A stretch of 63,937 bases of DNA from NCBI GenBank assembly GCA_015233155.1, contig JADFYG010000035.1, positions 1 through 63,937 on the forward strand. The letters are read 5' to 3'. The notes under the pieces are model-generated. The model did not search any database. It was not told where the DNA came from and saw only the letters and a program-made list of their open reading frames with translations. Position numbers and translations under genes: made by a program. Origin of the DNA: Candidatus Rifleibacteriota bacterium. Its GTDB lineage: Bacteria; Muiribacteriota; Ozemobacteria; Ozemobacterales; Ozemobacteraceae. Below, piece by piece: positions 10,437 to 20,118 of this stretch (position 1 is its first letter; each line of letters starts with the position of its first letter).

Positions 10437-13400
10437 TTACAGTGATGTCGAAGCTGCTCGCTTTTTGCGTCTAAAATTGTCTTTCACCTGGCTTGCAAAA
10501 GCATCAAGCAGTATGCGGCGGGAGGGGTCCTCGTTTCCCGAATATACGGTCGAAATTATTGGAGTAGTTCGATAATCCCGTCTAATCTTTTCAATTATAG
10601 CAGTAGTTGCATTACCAACCATGCAGTTGAAGCAGGCTACATTGACTATCCCATCCACGCCGCTGCGTGCAAAATCCACTATTTTGGCTATATTGACATA
10701 GAGAAGTTCATTTTCCACATTTGGCATATATGGACCGGCAAAGCGTTTCGACTCAAAATACCCTGGTTCATTGATACGTTTTATACGGTTGCCCGTAACA
10801 TATCGCATGCGCCACGCATCCAGTAACCGTTTTAACAAGATGGAACCATTGGCAATGCTCTCCGACAGGTTCAATCTCGACATACTCCGCATAAATCCGC
10901 TGGTAATGGTTAAATCCAGATAGTCAACATAGCTTGGCGACGGCCAGACCTCCAATCCCATATCCTCAAGCCGTCGAAACAAATCATTATTTGCGTTCTG
11001 ATTAGCCTTTGCATAGATATCACCCGCGATACCGACAACTGGCCGCTCTTGAGCACCTTTAACGGCAATTCCGGAGAGCATTCTCAGAGACTCATCCAGA
11101 GCCTTAGGGACGTCACCTTCCACAATGCCTGTTTCGATTCGCAAAAGATTCCGGCTATGTACAGCCGCAGTCGTTCCCGTCTCTATTTCATATGGCCTTA
11201 CAGCACATGTGGCTTTGATCAACAGCTCAATTGCGAGAAGACCCATATAGAACTGGCCCATTGATTTCATACCAAAAGCTGCAATCAAGTCTGACCCGTT
11301 TGGTGAACTCATTCGGATGCTTTCAATCTTTAACTCATTCATTACCATCTGAATTCCGCGGCCGTACTGGTTGAGAAGGCATGGAAATGCCAATCCCGGT
11401 ATATAGTAAGTCAATCGACGGCCAACGCTGTTATGATGCAAGTTTAAGAGATCTCCGACCATCATGGAAAAAGGATAGCACTCCTTTCCAAGAGCATAGC
11501 GCTCGCCGAGAGCGAATATCTTCCTATCGGGAACGGGCAAAATTTCAATTCTGAATCCTTTGCGTTTCCATAATCCGCTGAAAGCGAAAACTGTATCACC
11601 GAAATATGGAATACGAACTTCTGAGCCATGATCCGGAATGGTCGCAAGATCAGATAAATTTCGTGACGTCGAAATATGAGCCTGCACTTTATTGCCCGCG
11701 TTGGTGCTATCTTCGAGTTGATCGATAAATGCCTCTATTCGCGTAATCAAACCGGCTTCTCCACGGTGCTCGTCGAATTCAAGCATCAGGTGTGGTTTTT
11801 TTCCAAGTCTGTCCTCAATATGTTTGAAAGTAAAAGCATCCGGACCGCATCCGAAATTTGAAATAATGACGGGAAACATTCCCTCCACATCTGCAACATA
11901 AGTTACAGCCCGGTACATGTCCGCCGAAAAACGCCATGGAAGACTGGTTATCATCTCCGTCCCGTTGATCGTTAAATATTTCTCTGGGAGTGCCAACACA
12001 CTCTGTCGTCGCAAACGTTCGAAGAGGCTCAGATTCAAGTATCCGTCAAAGGTGTTGTACGGTTTTCCGATGACGACGAACAGGTAGCGATATCCTCCTG
12101 CTGCAATAAGTTGTCTCCCTCGAATCCTGAGAAGTTCATCGAAATTTTTCTGAGCCCGGACCGACGAACGATACGATTCTCTGATGCGGCTTTCGCTTGT
12201 TTTCAGAATCTCAATGCAGGAAGAAAATCCAGCAACGAAATTCTCTTCATCCATAAGAGAAAGAACAGGCGAAAGCAGTTTGTCAGCTCTGGTCCCGGTT
12301 ATCATGAATGGCACCGACATGGAATAAGGGCATGCATGAGATTGCTCAGGCGCGTCACCAGGTAAACGCATCATGGAAGGTATAAAAACGTAGTCGACAC
12401 CTTTTGCAAGCAAGGCGTTCACGTGACCAGCGGTCAACTTGACAGGCAGACAGACAGGGGCGGGAAGATGTTTCAAACCAAGAGCAAGCGTTTCCGTTCC
12501 TGATGGGTCAGATAGAACCGGCAAACATCCGATCTCGCGAAAAAACGTTCCCCAGAATGGCAGCAAACTCATGAAAGTCGAGGCACGGGGAATTCCGATT
12601 CGCGGCCCGTTAATTCCGGTGGCGGGAAAGAATGCTTCACATGCCGCGTTATACTCCATAGCAAGGTTGGGAAGACGATTTTCCCGTCGTGCCGTATTTC
12701 CCTGGCTGGAATATCGTTCGCAAGTATCGCCGAAATAAATTTGCTCACCCGGACGCTTCAGGAGATTGACCTCGCAATTATTCGAACATTTATCACATCG
12801 GAATGTATGCAAAATAGGCTTTGGACCTGCATCAAAACCCTTGAAAAGGGAAACATCCGCAGTCGCCATGTGACTCCGCGTTGCATGGGCCACACCGATA
12901 GCGCCGGATAATCGATTATAAGGGTGAACTGAAACAGATCGATTGAGAATTTCCTCAAAAGCCGCAACAACAGCATCGTTTGATGCCGTCCCCCCTTGAA
13001 AAACGATGGTTTTCCCCAGGGTCCTGTTTCCAACAACCTTATCCAGATAATTTCGGACAATCGAATAAGCCATGCTGGCGCATGTATCATCCACGGATTG
13101 GCCGTTCTGTTCAGCGTTAACAACTTCCGATTCCATAAAGACTGTGCAGCGCGAGCCTAAATCCCGAGGTTTTTTTGCATTAAAAGCACGGGATGCGAAC
13201 TCGCCAACAATATTCACGCCGATTTTGCCGGCCTGTTCTTCGAGAAAGGAACCGGTACCTGCAGAACATATCTTGTTCATTACAAAATCACTGAGATGGC
13301 CGTTGTTGACGGAAACAAACTTTGAATCCTGACCTCCGATCTCGAAAATCATATCGACATCACTTTTATAATGTCGTGCTCCGAGCAGTTGACAGGTAAT

Positions 13401-14579
13401 TTCATTTTTGATGATATCCGCACCGAGAAGTTTGCCGGCAAGGTATCTGCCACTGCCGGTCGTTCCGCAACCAAGTATCCGCAGTCCCCCCGGGAAACGA
13501 TCTTTGAGAATACCCAATCCTTCCTGCAAAACGCTGACGGGGGTGCCTTTTGTTGCCATATATAGTGAAGAGACAATTTCTCCATCCTCGGACATCACTA
13601 CAAAATCGGTACTGACAGATCCGATATCGATGCCGAGATATCCTTGAACAGGGTGAAGAATCAGTCCTTCCGGTTCGATGCTACGTGCCTTTTCACTTAT
13701 CCCGGGAAGAGGAGGAAGATAATCAGACGATGACTTTTTTTCCCCGACAATTCGGACCAAAATTGTTGATAACTCTTTTGTCGAATAACTCCCGGAATCC
13801 GTATCCCGAACACGTAGTGCCGCGCCGATTGCGCCTTCAAGGCCCGGAAATGACGACGTAATCACGTCAATATCTTTAACGTCGAGAATTTTGCGGAAGG
13901 CCCTCAAAATACCTCCATTGCGTGCACACCCACCTGCTATGACAATAGGAAATTCGATTTCACGCCCCTTGAACAGTGTGGCAAGAGAATTGCGGCAGAT
14001 CGCCATGCATAACCCGAAAGCGATTTCGTCAATGGGCGTACCTTTTTGTTGCAGGTGAATCATGTCCGACTTTGCAAATACGGCACATCTACCTGCTATT
14101 TCAGCTTGTTTAGAGGCTCCCACACTCAGATCGGACAGTTTTTCCACGCTGATCTGCAGCCTGTCGGCCTGTTTTTCCAGAAATGATCCGCTTCCGGCTG
14201 CACAAACATCGTTTACGGCAAAATCCCTGATGATTCCAGGTTCGCTCGGATCAAGAAGAATAAGCTTGGCAGTGTGTCCCCCCAACTCGATTATTGTGTA
14301 CACAGGAAGTCCAATATTCTGGATGGCTGAAGCGACAGCACTGATACCATTGACTTCGGTTATCGAGGCGAAAAGCGCATTGTCACAATTGCCTCCAGTT
14401 ATTCCAGCCTTAAAACGCTCGCCTGGATATCGATGATCGACATCACTAAGAAACTTTGAGATAGCCTCTGCATCGTCCGAACCTCTTTTTTTGTAGAAAG
14501 AATACTCCACTTTCCCGGAAGGATCCAGAACTACTGATTTTGTGGTAGCGGAACCTATGTCAAAACCGATCACTTTCAT
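10437..14579 (-). CDS. Giant BadF/BadG/HgdC-type activase fused to dehydratase-like domains
   Basis: This protein of 1380 residues combines two ASKHA ATPase modules and a long C-terminal region. The first module starts at MKVIGFDIGSATTKS and has CAAGSGSFLE (near residue 122). The second starts near 315 with GIDIGSVSTDF and has CSAGTGSFLE (near 435). Each also has a second cysteine in GRCAVF or SRCTVF, matching the pair of sites that bind the bridging [4Fe-4S] cluster in HgdC activators. A CDKCSNNC cluster follows near 600, then a DUF2229 region (PRIGIPRASTFMS) and an HgdB-like end with ACFNCMVG. Activators of this family use ATP to push one electron into 2-hydroxyacyl-CoA dehydratases or benzoyl-CoA reductases. 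The role of these large stand-alone fusions is not established. ATG 14579 is preferred over an upstream TTG. The gene starts 29 bp after the SulP stop. Confidence 0.88.
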   Translation of the reverse strand: MKVIGFDIGSATTKSVVLDPSGKVEYSFYKKRGSDDAEAISKFLSDVDHRYPGERFKAGITGGNCDNALFASITEVNGISAVASAIQNIGLPVYTIIELGGHTAKLILLDPSEPGIIRDFAVNDVCAAGSGSFLEKQADRLQISVEKLSDLSVGASKQAEIAGRCAVFAKSDMIHLQQKGTPIDEIAFGLCMAICRNSLATLFKGREIEFPIVIAGGCARNGGILRAFRKILDVKDIDVITSSFPGLEGAIGAALRVRDTDSGSYSTKELSTILVRIVGEKKSSSDYLPPLPGISEKARSIEPEGLILHPVQGYLGIDIGSVSTDFVVMSEDGEIVSSLYMATKGTPVSVLQEGLGILKDRFPGGLRILGCGTTGSGRYLAGKLLGADIIKNEITCQLLGARHYKSDVDMIFEIGGQDSKFVSVNNGHLSDFVMNKICSAGTGSFLEEQAGKIGVNIVGEFASRAFNAKKPRDLGSRCTVFMESEVVNAEQNGQSVDDTCASMAYSIVRNYLDKVVGNRTLGKTIVFQGGTASNDAVVAAFEEILNRSVSVHPYNRLSGAIGVAHATRSHMATADVSLFKGFDAGPKPILHTFRCDKCSNNCEVNLLKRPGEQIYFGDTCERYSSQGNTARRENRLPNLAMEYNAACEAFFPATGINGPRIGIPRASTFMSLLPFWGTFFREIGCLPVLSDPSGTETLALGLKHLPAPVCLPVKLTAGHVNALLAKGVDYVFIPSMMRLPGDAPEQSHACPYSMSVPFMITGTRADKLLSPVLSLMDEENFVAGFSSCIEILKTSESRIRESYRSSVRAQKNFDELLRIRGRQLIAAGGYRYLFVVIGKPYNTFDGYLNLSLFERLRRQSVLALPEKYLTINGTEMITSLPWRFSADMYRAVTYVADVEGMFPVIISNFGCGPDAFTFKHIEDRLGKKPHLMLEFDEHRGEAGLITRIEAFIDQLEDSTNAGNKVQAHISTSRNLSDLATIPDHGSEVRIPYFGDTVFAFSGLWKRKGFRIEILPVPDRKIFALGERYALGKECYPFSMMVGDLLNLHHNSVGRRLTYYIPGLAFPCLLNQYGRGIQMVMNELKIESIRMSSPNGSDLIAAFGMKSMGQFYMGLLAIELLIKATCAVRPYEIETGTTAAVHSRNLLRIETGIVEGDVPKALDESLRMLSGIAVKGAQERPVVGIAGDIYAKANQNANNDLFRRLEDMGLEVWPSPSYVDYLDLTITSGFMRSMSRLNLSESIANGSILLKRLLDAWRMRYVTGNRIKRINEPGYFESKRFAGPYMPNVENELLYVNIAKIVDFARSGVDGIVNVACFNCMVGNATTAIIEKIRRDYRTTPIISTVYSGNEDPSRRILLDAFASQVKDNFRRKKRAASTSL

Positions 14580-14608
14580 TTTCAAACATCCACTCAATTG
14601 TATTTTTT

Positions 14609-16840
14609 CTAGCGATCTTCCAGAGCCTGCAGTTCAAAGTCAGTTTGCCGAAGACGTTCGGCAATGACTAGTGCCAATCGGGAAAATACCTGCACTCCCA
14701 CTGAGTCGACAGACTGGACATATGTATCGAATTGGGCACGGGAAAGTACAAACAAATCAGTTGCCACCTTCGCTTCGGCTTCCGCCGAACGAACACCGCG
14801 ATCCAGAAAAGCGAGTTCACCGAAGAAGTCGCCTCGGCCGACATCGGCTACATGATGGCGTCGACCTCCTTCTAATGGAAGAAGTATTCGAACGCTCCCA
14901 CGGCGCACGAGGAACAGTTCGTCTCCCCGATCGCCCTGTACAAATATTTTATTATCCCGTGAAACCGTCAATTCACGGACACAGATGGCCAACGTATCAA
15001 GAGTTTTTGAATCCAGGCCGCGAAAGAGTTCGAACTCCTTCAGAGCCAGAGGCGTCTCCTCAGCATTTCTACGAATTCCCGCACCTTCCAGAATGCGCTC
15101 TTCCATCCATTCAAGGGCTCCGTTGAGCGTTTCAGAAACCATAACGCCCCCCTCCGCCCTGATTATGTCCAGCTGGCCGAGATAACTTTCAAAATCCTGC
15201 GGATTATATAGCCCGGAAGGCATTCCACTGAAAAGAAGTTGTCCATCACGCTCCTGTAACCGCGCCTGCATTTGTTGAAACAGATGTGCCGCCGTATAAT
15301 CCATAGATTGGACGCGACGCATGTCGACCAGAATGAAGCGCTTTGTCCGAAGATCAGTTTCGAGTTGGCTAAATAGCTGATCCGTTGTGCCGAAAAAGAG
15401 ATTGCCATGGAGTTCGCAAACAACCCCCTGATCGCCATGCTGCTTTAGAATACTTCTTTCTGAGGCAAGTCGGCGGATCTTTGAAGGCACAATGTTCAGA
15501 TACGATTTTCGTCGAATGACTGAACCCTTGATCTGGTCACGGATGAATAGCAAAATAGCCAAAGCTACGCCGACTCCGGAGGCTGCAATCAAGTCAATGG
15601 TGACGGCAATCAAAATAACCGCCATAATGACGGCAAAATCGAGACGACCAGCAGGAGAGCGTAAGAGCAGAAACATACTTCTGTCAAACATGCGTATAGC
15701 AATGACAATCATGATTCCCGCGAGTGCCCCGATCGGTACCCAGGCTATCATGTGGCTCATCAGCAGCAGAACTAAAACAGCGGAAACTCCTTCGATGATT
15801 CCGGAACGCGGAGTTCGCCCCCCGCTGGTAACGTTTACAAGTGTAGGTCCCATTGTGCCGGCACCCGGCATTCCGCCGATCATGAATGCCGCCAGATTTC
15901 CCATGCCCTGGCCAACCAGTTCCCTGTCTGAATTGTGTCGACTTCGAGTCATGGCATCGAGGACAACGCATGTTTTCAATGTGTCTATGGAAAGCAATAT
16001 GGAAAGTGTTACTGCGTGGATGAAAACGAGTTTTAACGAAGCGATATTGATAGTCGCCATAGAGGCAACACGCCCTGAAATTTCGTCGAATAATGAGCCG
16101 GCAGCATGGATTGGACCAAGGATGAGCGAATTGCCGTTGAGGCGCATCAGTTCAGGGTCAAACGAGGCAAGAACAAAGTAAGAAATGATTCCCGCGGTCA
16201 GTCCGAGAACGGGCCCGGGCACTTTGTTCGTAATACGGTGTGCGACTCGCATTACAGCCATTGTGATTAAGCCGACAAAGAGCCCTTGCCACTTCCAGAG
16301 GCCTGGAGAAAACAAGCCATGAAAGAATGGAGTTCCCGAAGGCCAACCAAAAAGCCTTGGCAACTGACTGATAGCTATGAGAATTCCGACTCCGGAAAGA
16401 TATCCGCTTACAACAGGATAAGGAATGAATTTGATCAACCGCCCCCAACCTATTGTTCCATAAAAAATTTGAAGCCCGGCGGATATTAGAATCGTCAGCG
16501 ACATGAGCGCCGGAAGGCGGGCAACTTCGACTCCGGTTATCCCCTTTCCGGCAACAACTTCCGCGACCAAAGCGGATAATACGGCCGCTGCAGGCGCACA
16601 GGGGGCCGAAATCAAGCCTCCGGTCCGGCCAAAAATCGGAGCCACAATGCCCAGTGCAACCACACCGAGAATTCCTGTCATGACGCCATGGCCGATGTAT
16701 TCCGGCCCCATGGCCGTATACACAATGACTCCAAAGGCGATAGAAGAAGGTAGCGCCACCAGCATGGCCGCCAACCCACCCCAAAAATCGCCCATAAGGG
16801 AAGCGGATTCCCGCGTGTGCTGATCAGTTTGCATTACCAT
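14609..16840 (-). CDS. SulP anion transporter with STAS and cyclic-nucleotide-binding domains
   Basis: This membrane protein of 743 residues starts with a SulP permease (about 12 helices, residues 15-440, including ALPSSIAFGVIVYTAMGP and GGMPGAGTMGPTLVN). A STAS domain follows (about 470-575, with ELHGNLFFGTTDQLF and VDMRRVQSMDYTAAHLF), then a cyclic-nucleotide-binding domain (610-735, with RGDFFGELAFLDRGVRSAEA, which matches the phosphate-binding cassette FGE..L...RSA). The likely substrate is sulfate, bicarbonate or another small anion, taken up with Na+ or H+. The nucleotide tail implies gating by cAMP or a similar ligand. A TTGCAT-N17-GATAAT promoter lies 66 bp upstream. The activase-type gene follows after 29 bp, so both are probably one transcript. 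Confidence 0.92.
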   Translation of the reverse strand: MVMQTDQHTRESASLMGDFWGGLAAMLVALPSSIAFGVIVYTAMGPEYIGHGVMTGILGVVALGIVAPIFGRTGGLISAPCAPAAAVLSALVAEVVAGKGITGVEVARLPALMSLTILISAGLQIFYGTIGWGRLIKFIPYPVVSGYLSGVGILIAISQLPRLFGWPSGTPFFHGLFSPGLWKWQGLFVGLITMAVMRVAHRITNKVPGPVLGLTAGIISYFVLASFDPELMRLNGNSLILGPIHAAGSLFDEISGRVASMATINIASLKLVFIHAVTLSILLSIDTLKTCVVLDAMTRSRHNSDRELVGQGMGNLAAFMIGGMPGAGTMGPTLVNVTSGGRTPRSGIIEGVSAVLVLLLMSHMIAWVPIGALAGIMIVIAIRMFDRSMFLLLRSPAGRLDFAVIMAVILIAVTIDLIAASGVGVALAILLFIRDQIKGSVIRRKSYLNIVPSKIRRLASERSILKQHGDQGVVCELHGNLFFGTTDQLFSQLETDLRTKRFILVDMRRVQSMDYTAAHLFQQMQARLQERDGQLLFSGMPSGLYNPQDFESYLGQLDIIRAEGGVMVSETLNGALEWMEERILEGAGIRRNAEETPLALKEFELFRGLDSKTLDTLAICVRELTVSRDNKIFVQGDRGDELFLVRRGSVRILLPLEGGRRHHVADVGRGDFFGELAFLDRGVRSAEAEAKVATDLFVLSRAQFDTYVQSVDSVGVQVFSRLALVIAERLRQTDFELQALEDR

Positions 16841-16905
16841 GGCCTATAACAGAGATTTTTCGAACCACCTCGAACATTTGAATATCAGTCGAGGATTACG
16901 CACTC

Positions 16906-16934
16906 ATTATCTCTTTGTCGTAACGTTAATGCAA
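16906..16934 (-). promoter_or_regulatory. Sigma70-like promoter of the SulP operon
   Basis: Read on the minus strand, TTGCAT (16934-16929) and GATAAT (16911-16906) are separated by exactly 17 bases. Transcription would begin near 16899, leaving about 60 bases of leader before the SulP start at 16840. It lies in the 138-bp gap downstream of cstA, so the SulP operon can be expressed independently of cstA. Confidence 0.55.
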
Positions 16935-16978
16935 TAGATTCTGATCCTGCATCAGAAGCCTGAGTGCATCAAGCAGTA

Positions 16979-19057
16979 TTAAATTGTTTCACATGTGCCT
17001 CTGACAGGAATCGCGGATAAGGCCATGTAAGGCGATTCCCGCAGCTCAACGCGTTTGCGGCCACTCATCAACAGCCACCATTCATGCATGCAGACTACAA
17101 GAATGGTGAAAACAAGCAGCATAAATAAAGCAGTCACAACAGTATCAACCTGGTTATTGAACAGCAGGCGACGCCACTGACCGATTTGCTCCGGGGTTCC
17201 TCCGGCGGATATTTTTTCGGAAAGGCCGCGTATCGCGGCAATAAACCCGAGTTTAGGATCGGAACTCATGATCTTCATCCAACCCGCCGTCATAGTGACG
17301 ACGAATAGCCAGGAGAGTGGAGCCAGCGTAACCCAGGAATGACGGGCTTTTCCCATTTTGATAAGTACAGTCGTCGCAAGCGAAAGAGCTATGACCGCCA
17401 GCAACTGATTTGCTATGCCAAAGATGGGCCACAAACTGTTTATACCGCCCATAGGATCAATGACACCCTGATAAAGAAACCAGCCCCAGGCACTGACGAA
17501 GAGAACGCTTGACACGATATTGGAAAACCATGTACCTGTTTGCCCAAGCGCAGGGGTGATCATACCAAGAAGATCCTGGAGGAGAAATCGACCGACGCGT
17601 GTTCCGGCATCAATGGTCGTCAGTATGAACAGCGCCTCGAACATGATGGCGAAATGATACCAGAGGGGAAGCGCTGCGCCCTTGCCGATCACACCGCTGA
17701 ACATCAATGCCATTCCGACAGCGAAAGTGGGGGCGCCGCCCGTACGACCGATCATCGTCTTCTCGCCGATATCTGCGGCCAGCTGGTTCATCATTTCGAC
17801 GGTGACAGGAAAACCGGCAGCAGAAACCTGTGCCACAACCGCGGCCGCCTCCCCCTTCACGTTTATTGCGAAATAAATGCCTGGTTCCATCGCACATGCC
17901 GCAATCAGCGCCATTATTGCTACGAGCATCTCCGTGATCATTGCGCCGTATCCGATCGTGCGGACGCAGGATTCGCGCGTAAGCAACTTTGGCGTAGTTC
18001 CGGATGATATCAGTGCATGAAATCCCGAAATAGCGCCGCAGGCGATAGTTATGAAACAGAATGGGAACAACGGTCCGGCGAAAACGAGACCGGTTCCGTC
18101 GATAAACTTTGTCAGTGCCGGCATTTTGAGGACCGGCATGAGCAGAATGATGAAAAAGCCAAGAATCAGAACGGTTCCAATCTTCATAAATGTACTAAGG
18201 TAATCTCGCGGAGCGAGTAATAGCCAGACCGGCAGTGCCGAGGCCGCCAAACCATATAGAATTACTGCCCATGCCAGCGTTATACCGTCAAGGGTTAATG
18301 CGCGTTCCAATTGTGGAAACTGGGGAAGATAGCGTCCGAGAAAGACGGTGAGTAACAGCGCAGCCACACCAGCAGCGGTAGCAGGGCCTACGCGCTTGTG
18401 ACCACCAAACTGAATTGTCGTACCCATAGCCATGGCGATGGGAATAGTCATCATGATAGTAAACAAACCCCACGGGCTCTCAGCAAGGGCTTTCACTACA
18501 ACAAGCGCGAGAACAGCAATGAGTATTATCAGGATGCTCAAAATGCCTGTAATCGCTATGAATCCGGCGAAATCACCTATCTCGTCACGCACCATCCGAC
18601 CAAGAGATTTTCCGTCGCGCCTTATGGAACAAAACATGACGACAGCATCGTGAACCGCTCCGGCGAGAGTGCCGCCGATCAGAATCCAGAGCGTGCCGGG
18701 AAGGTATCCAAACTGGGAAGCCAAAACAGGCCCCACGAGTGGTCCGGGGCCTGCGATGGCCGCGAAATGATGACCGAAAACGACCCAGGAGTCTGTACGG
18801 ACATAATCATGGCCATCTTCATGGACACATGCCGGAGTGGCACGCTGTTCATCCAGCATCAGAACGTTCGCGCACAACCATGCGCTATAAAATCGATATG
18901 CGAGTGCGGCAACGCAGGCCGAGGCGATGACTATCCATATGGCATTGACGGACTCTCCTCGCGACAATGCAATCCAGACAAAAGATCCGATGCCAAGAAG
19001 GGCTATTCCTAGCCAGCCAAGCATTGATGAAAATGAAGACGGTCGAACGCTGGTCAT
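16979..19057 (-). CDS. cstA: Carbon starvation protein CstA (peptide/pyruvate transporter)
   Basis: This integral membrane protein of about 692 residues contains the full CstA domain. It has many helices and the signatures FGHHFAAIAGPGPLVGPVLA, GTLAGAVHDAVVMF and SSGTTPKLL, plus a C-terminal CstA_C part. CstA family members import peptides or pyruvate when carbon is scarce. The ATG at 19057 is chosen because the frame opens ten codons earlier only with a TTG and neither has a good ribosome site. The gene is divergent from the metallo-hydrolase gene at 19276 and is separated from the downstream SulP gene by 138 bp that hold a promoter, so it is probably monocistronic. A downstream CstA regulator such as YbdD was not seen. 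Confidence 0.95.
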   Translation of the reverse strand: MTSVRPSSFSSMLGWLGIALLGIGSFVWIALSRGESVNAIWIVIASACVAALAYRFYSAWLCANVLMLDEQRATPACVHEDGHDYVRTDSWVVFGHHFAAIAGPGPLVGPVLASQFGYLPGTLWILIGGTLAGAVHDAVVMFCSIRRDGKSLGRMVRDEIGDFAGFIAITGILSILIILIAVLALVVVKALAESPWGLFTIMMTIPIAMAMGTTIQFGGHKRVGPATAAGVAALLLTVFLGRYLPQFPQLERALTLDGITLAWAVILYGLAASALPVWLLLAPRDYLSTFMKIGTVLILGFFIILLMPVLKMPALTKFIDGTGLVFAGPLFPFCFITIACGAISGFHALISSGTTPKLLTRESCVRTIGYGAMITEMLVAIMALIAACAMEPGIYFAINVKGEAAAVVAQVSAAGFPVTVEMMNQLAADIGEKTMIGRTGGAPTFAVGMALMFSGVIGKGAALPLWYHFAIMFEALFILTTIDAGTRVGRFLLQDLLGMITPALGQTGTWFSNIVSSVLFVSAWGWFLYQGVIDPMGGINSLWPIFGIANQLLAVIALSLATTVLIKMGKARHSWVTLAPLSWLFVVTMTAGWMKIMSSDPKLGFIAAIRGLSEKISAGGTPEQIGQWRRLLFNNQVDTVVTALFMLLVFTILVVCMHEWWLLMSGRKRVELRESPYMALSAIPVRGTCETI

Positions 19058-19207
19058 ACGATTGCGGTCATCGTACTGGAAAAGCAATCATTCGGCAAGA
19101 CTTCGACATTATTTTTTAACTGAATTATCCATAATGTTTAAACTCCCCATTTCTCGACAATCAGAGTGTGCTGATACGGCTCGATCTCATTGTTGCCATT
19201 TCTGCCG

Positions 19208-19236
19208 TTTTCAATGATAATATCAAGGTTTATATA
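19208..19236 (+). promoter_or_regulatory. Possible promoter of the metallo-hydrolase gene
   Basis: TTTTCA (19208-19213) and TATATA (19231-19236) are 17 bases apart, 40 bp before the GTG start at 19276. The -35 match is weak, so this is a candidate only. Confidence 0.3.
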
Positions 19237-19275
19237 GGTTGATCCCAAAGTATTGGATAACATGGGAGGAATATT

Positions 19276-20118
19276 GTGAAAATCAAGGTATGGGGTTGCC
19301 GTGGGTCCCTTCCAACGCCGGGGCCGCAAACTATCCGATATGGTGGCAATGGAACCTGCATCGAGATCAGGCCGCACGGGACGCATATAATCATCATCGA
19401 TGCCGGCTCAGGGTTGCGAATTCTTGGAAAAGAGCTGATAAAAGAAAAGGAGATCGAGAAGATATCGTTTCTCATGACTCACTCACACTGGGATCATCTG
19501 ATGGGATTTCCTTTCTTTCTCCCCGCATACTTCAGTCGTTTCACAATCGAAATCCGCGGCGGCCCCAAAGCCCAGGATTCACTGGCAAAGTATCTTGCAC
19601 GCCAGATGGAGCCCCCTTATTTTCCCGTCGATTTCAACCTGCTCAAAGCCAAATTCGTTTTTGGAGGTTCAGGTCCGCTATCGATTCTGGACGAGGACAT
19701 TCAGATAGATTCGATCGAACTGAGTCATCCGAACGGTTGTTACGGCTACAAGTTTCAGCATTATGGCAAGACATTCGTCTTCCTGACGGACAATGAACTC
19801 GCATATCATCATGAAGGCGGATTGTCGACGGACGAATACGTATCCTTCTGTAAAAATGCGGATCTTCTTTTCCATGACGCCCAATACACGGATGAAGAAT
19901 ACGAGAAAACCCGAACATGGGGGCACTCTACTTTTAATCAAGCCATCGATCTGGCTTTAGCAGCCGGAGTAAAATCGCTAGGGTTCATTCACCATGACCC
20001 CGACCGAACCGATGATGATCTCGACTTTCAAGTCGAAAAATGTAATAAGCGCATCACCGACGAAAATAGAGAGCTCCACTGCTTCGGTGTTCAGGAAGGT
20101 ATGGAAATCGATCTCTGA
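19276..20118 (+). CDS. Metallo-beta-lactamase-fold hydrolase
   Basis: This protein of 280 residues begins with MKIKVWGCRGSLPTPGP, the signature of a subgroup of MBL-fold hydrolases related to the PhnP/RNase Z side of the superfamily. Metal ligands are visible in THSHWDH (HxHxDH, residues 69-74), SHPNGCYGY, FLTDNE, and a C-terminal H in WGHSTFNQA and FIHHDPDRTDDDLD. These proteins cleave phosphodiesters such as cyclic nucleotides or RNA ends, but the substrate of this subgroup is not known. The GTG start at 19276 has GGGAGG six bases upstream. Its 3' end overlaps the converging recQ gene by 28 bp. Confidence 0.88.
   Translation: MKIKVWGCRGSLPTPGPQTIRYGGNGTCIEIRPHGTHIIIIDAGSGLRILGKELIKEKEIEKISFLMTHSHWDHLMGFPFFLPAYFSRFTIEIRGGPKAQDSLAKYLARQMEPPYFPVDFNLLKAKFVFGGSGPLSILDEDIQIDSIELSHPNGCYGYKFQHYGKTFVFLTDNELAYHHEGGLSTDEYVSFCKNADLLFHDAQYTDEEYEKTRTWGHSTFNQAIDLALAAGVKSLGFIHHDPDRTDDDLDFQVEKCNKRITDENRELHCFGVQEGMEIDL

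Noticed and set aside
15492..16181. Open frame of 229 codons antisense to the SulP gene
   Set aside because: The sense frame is an unmistakable transporter. The antisense product is a mirror of hydrophobic codons.
18398..19012. Open frame of 204 codons antisense to cstA
   Set aside because: It overlaps the conserved CstA core and has a composition artefact rich in His, Arg and Asn.
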